A DNA stretch of 64,000 nt, from assembly GCF_000014145.1 (NCBI RefSeq), contig NC_008255.1:4356001-4420000 (forward strand). Direction: 5' to 3'. The translations under genes were made by a program, and so were the position numbers. Under the pieces are notes generated by a model. That model ran no database searches. It saw nothing but the letters and a program-made list of their open reading frames with translations, and had not been told where the DNA came from. Positions 63,743-64,000 of the stretch are shown here, one piece after another (position 1 is the stretch's first letter; each line of letters begins with the position of its first letter). The stretch comes from Cytophaga hutchinsonii ATCC 33406. GTDB taxonomy: Bacteria > Bacteroidota > Bacteroidia > Cytophagales > Cytophagaceae.

Positions 63743-64000
63743 TTATAAAATAATAACTAGATTATCGATAAGCCTGACACCTTCAACGTAAGCAGCTATA
63801 CATACAGCTATTTTTGTCTGATCCGCATATTCAGTTATTGCTTCGAGTGTGTCTGCTGCAACAATCTCCAGATACTCAACCTCAATTTCCTTAAATTGAT
63901 TCAAATAGTTTTTTCCTGCATGTTGCGCATCCGAAACAGTTACCTTGTCTTGTTTAATCTGTTTTTCAATTACAGACAATGCTTTATAAATATTGGCGGC
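63743..64000 (-). CDS. panC: Pantoate--beta-alanine ligase, C-terminal part, cut by window edge
   Basis: The frame is open to the right edge (AANIYKALSVIEKQIK at the boundary). The visible C-terminal part has VEYLEIVAADTLEAI and the final AAYVEGVRLIDN, conserved at the end of PanC. It joins pantoate to beta-alanine with ATP. Adjacent panD supports the assignment. Confidence 0.9.
   Translation of the reverse strand, partial: AANIYKALSVIEKQIKQDKVTVSDAQHAGKNYLNQFKEIEVEYLEIVAADTLEAITEYADQTKIAVCIAAYVEGVRLIDNLVIIL

Noticed and set aside
1-64000. CRISPR arrays, tRNA, rRNA, insertion sequences
   Set aside because: No repeat-spacer pattern, cloverleaf, rRNA blocks or transposase was found on reading; a covariance-model scan would be needed to exclude small RNA genes.

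Overview
The window looks like a chromosomal segment of a Bacteroidota bacterium of the Cytophaga group, and Cytophaga hutchinsonii is the closest fit I can name. This is an inference from several signs: a low to moderate G+C content; promoter elements of the Bacteroidota type (TAnnTTTG) in several leaders; few Shine-Dalgarno sequences; type IX secretion C-terminal domains (one intact, one decayed, one orphan); SpII lipoproteins with a short 'SSC/SC' lipobox; and a glycoside hydrolase complement. I saw no rRNA, tRNA, CRISPR array, insertion sequence or prophage.

Layout, left to right. 1-904: the end of an RNA pseudouridine synthase and the wreck of a Na+/H+ antiporter. 901-5104: a tight four-gene minus-strand operon (ArnT-like transferase, UPF0104 membrane protein, GT2 transferase, YdjC/ChbG-type deacetylase) that resembles a lipid A amino-sugar decoration pathway. 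5295-9066: a histidine-kinase-like protein without an ATPase domain, and a secreted TPR-CHAT protein whose start codon lies inside a 51-bp perfect palindrome. 9457-15490: gltBD, glutamate synthase. 15582-18675: an HTH regulator with a palindromic operator, a lipoprotein, and a hipBA pair with three operators. 18733-26573: small secreted, SRPBCC, GH3, CsaA and regulatory genes. 26698-30477: a probable biosynthetic operon of UbiA prenyltransferase, type III polyketide synthase, methyltransferase and FAD oxidoreductase. 30525-33333: AraC regulators, YbcV-like protein, and an Ada-AlkB alkylation repair pair. 33334-36528: a decayed T9SS domain followed by an intact secreted M6 protease with the same domain. 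36682-37853: CbpA/CbpM-type co-chaperone pair. 37937-41502: unknown and membrane proteins. 41796-47997: sugar metabolism (debranching enzyme, GH1, glycosyltransferase) and an LpxH-like phosphoesterase. 48358-56330: the phosphate region, with PHO-box-like direct repeats, porin, pstSCAB and phoU. 56401-64000: holin-X-like protein plus GGGP synthase, AraC regulator, acyl-CoA dehydrogenase, PRC-barrel protein, two duplicated small lipoproteins, zinc peptidase, rfaE2, a UPF0104 protein and panD/panC.

The most coherent systems are the phosphate uptake region, the putative lipid A amino-sugar operon, and the type III PKS operon. The last two are the best candidates for undescribed biochemistry. Other items of interest are the 51-bp palindrome across the CHAT start codon, the repeated operators at hipBA, and the traces of gene decay (antiporter and T9SS domain).
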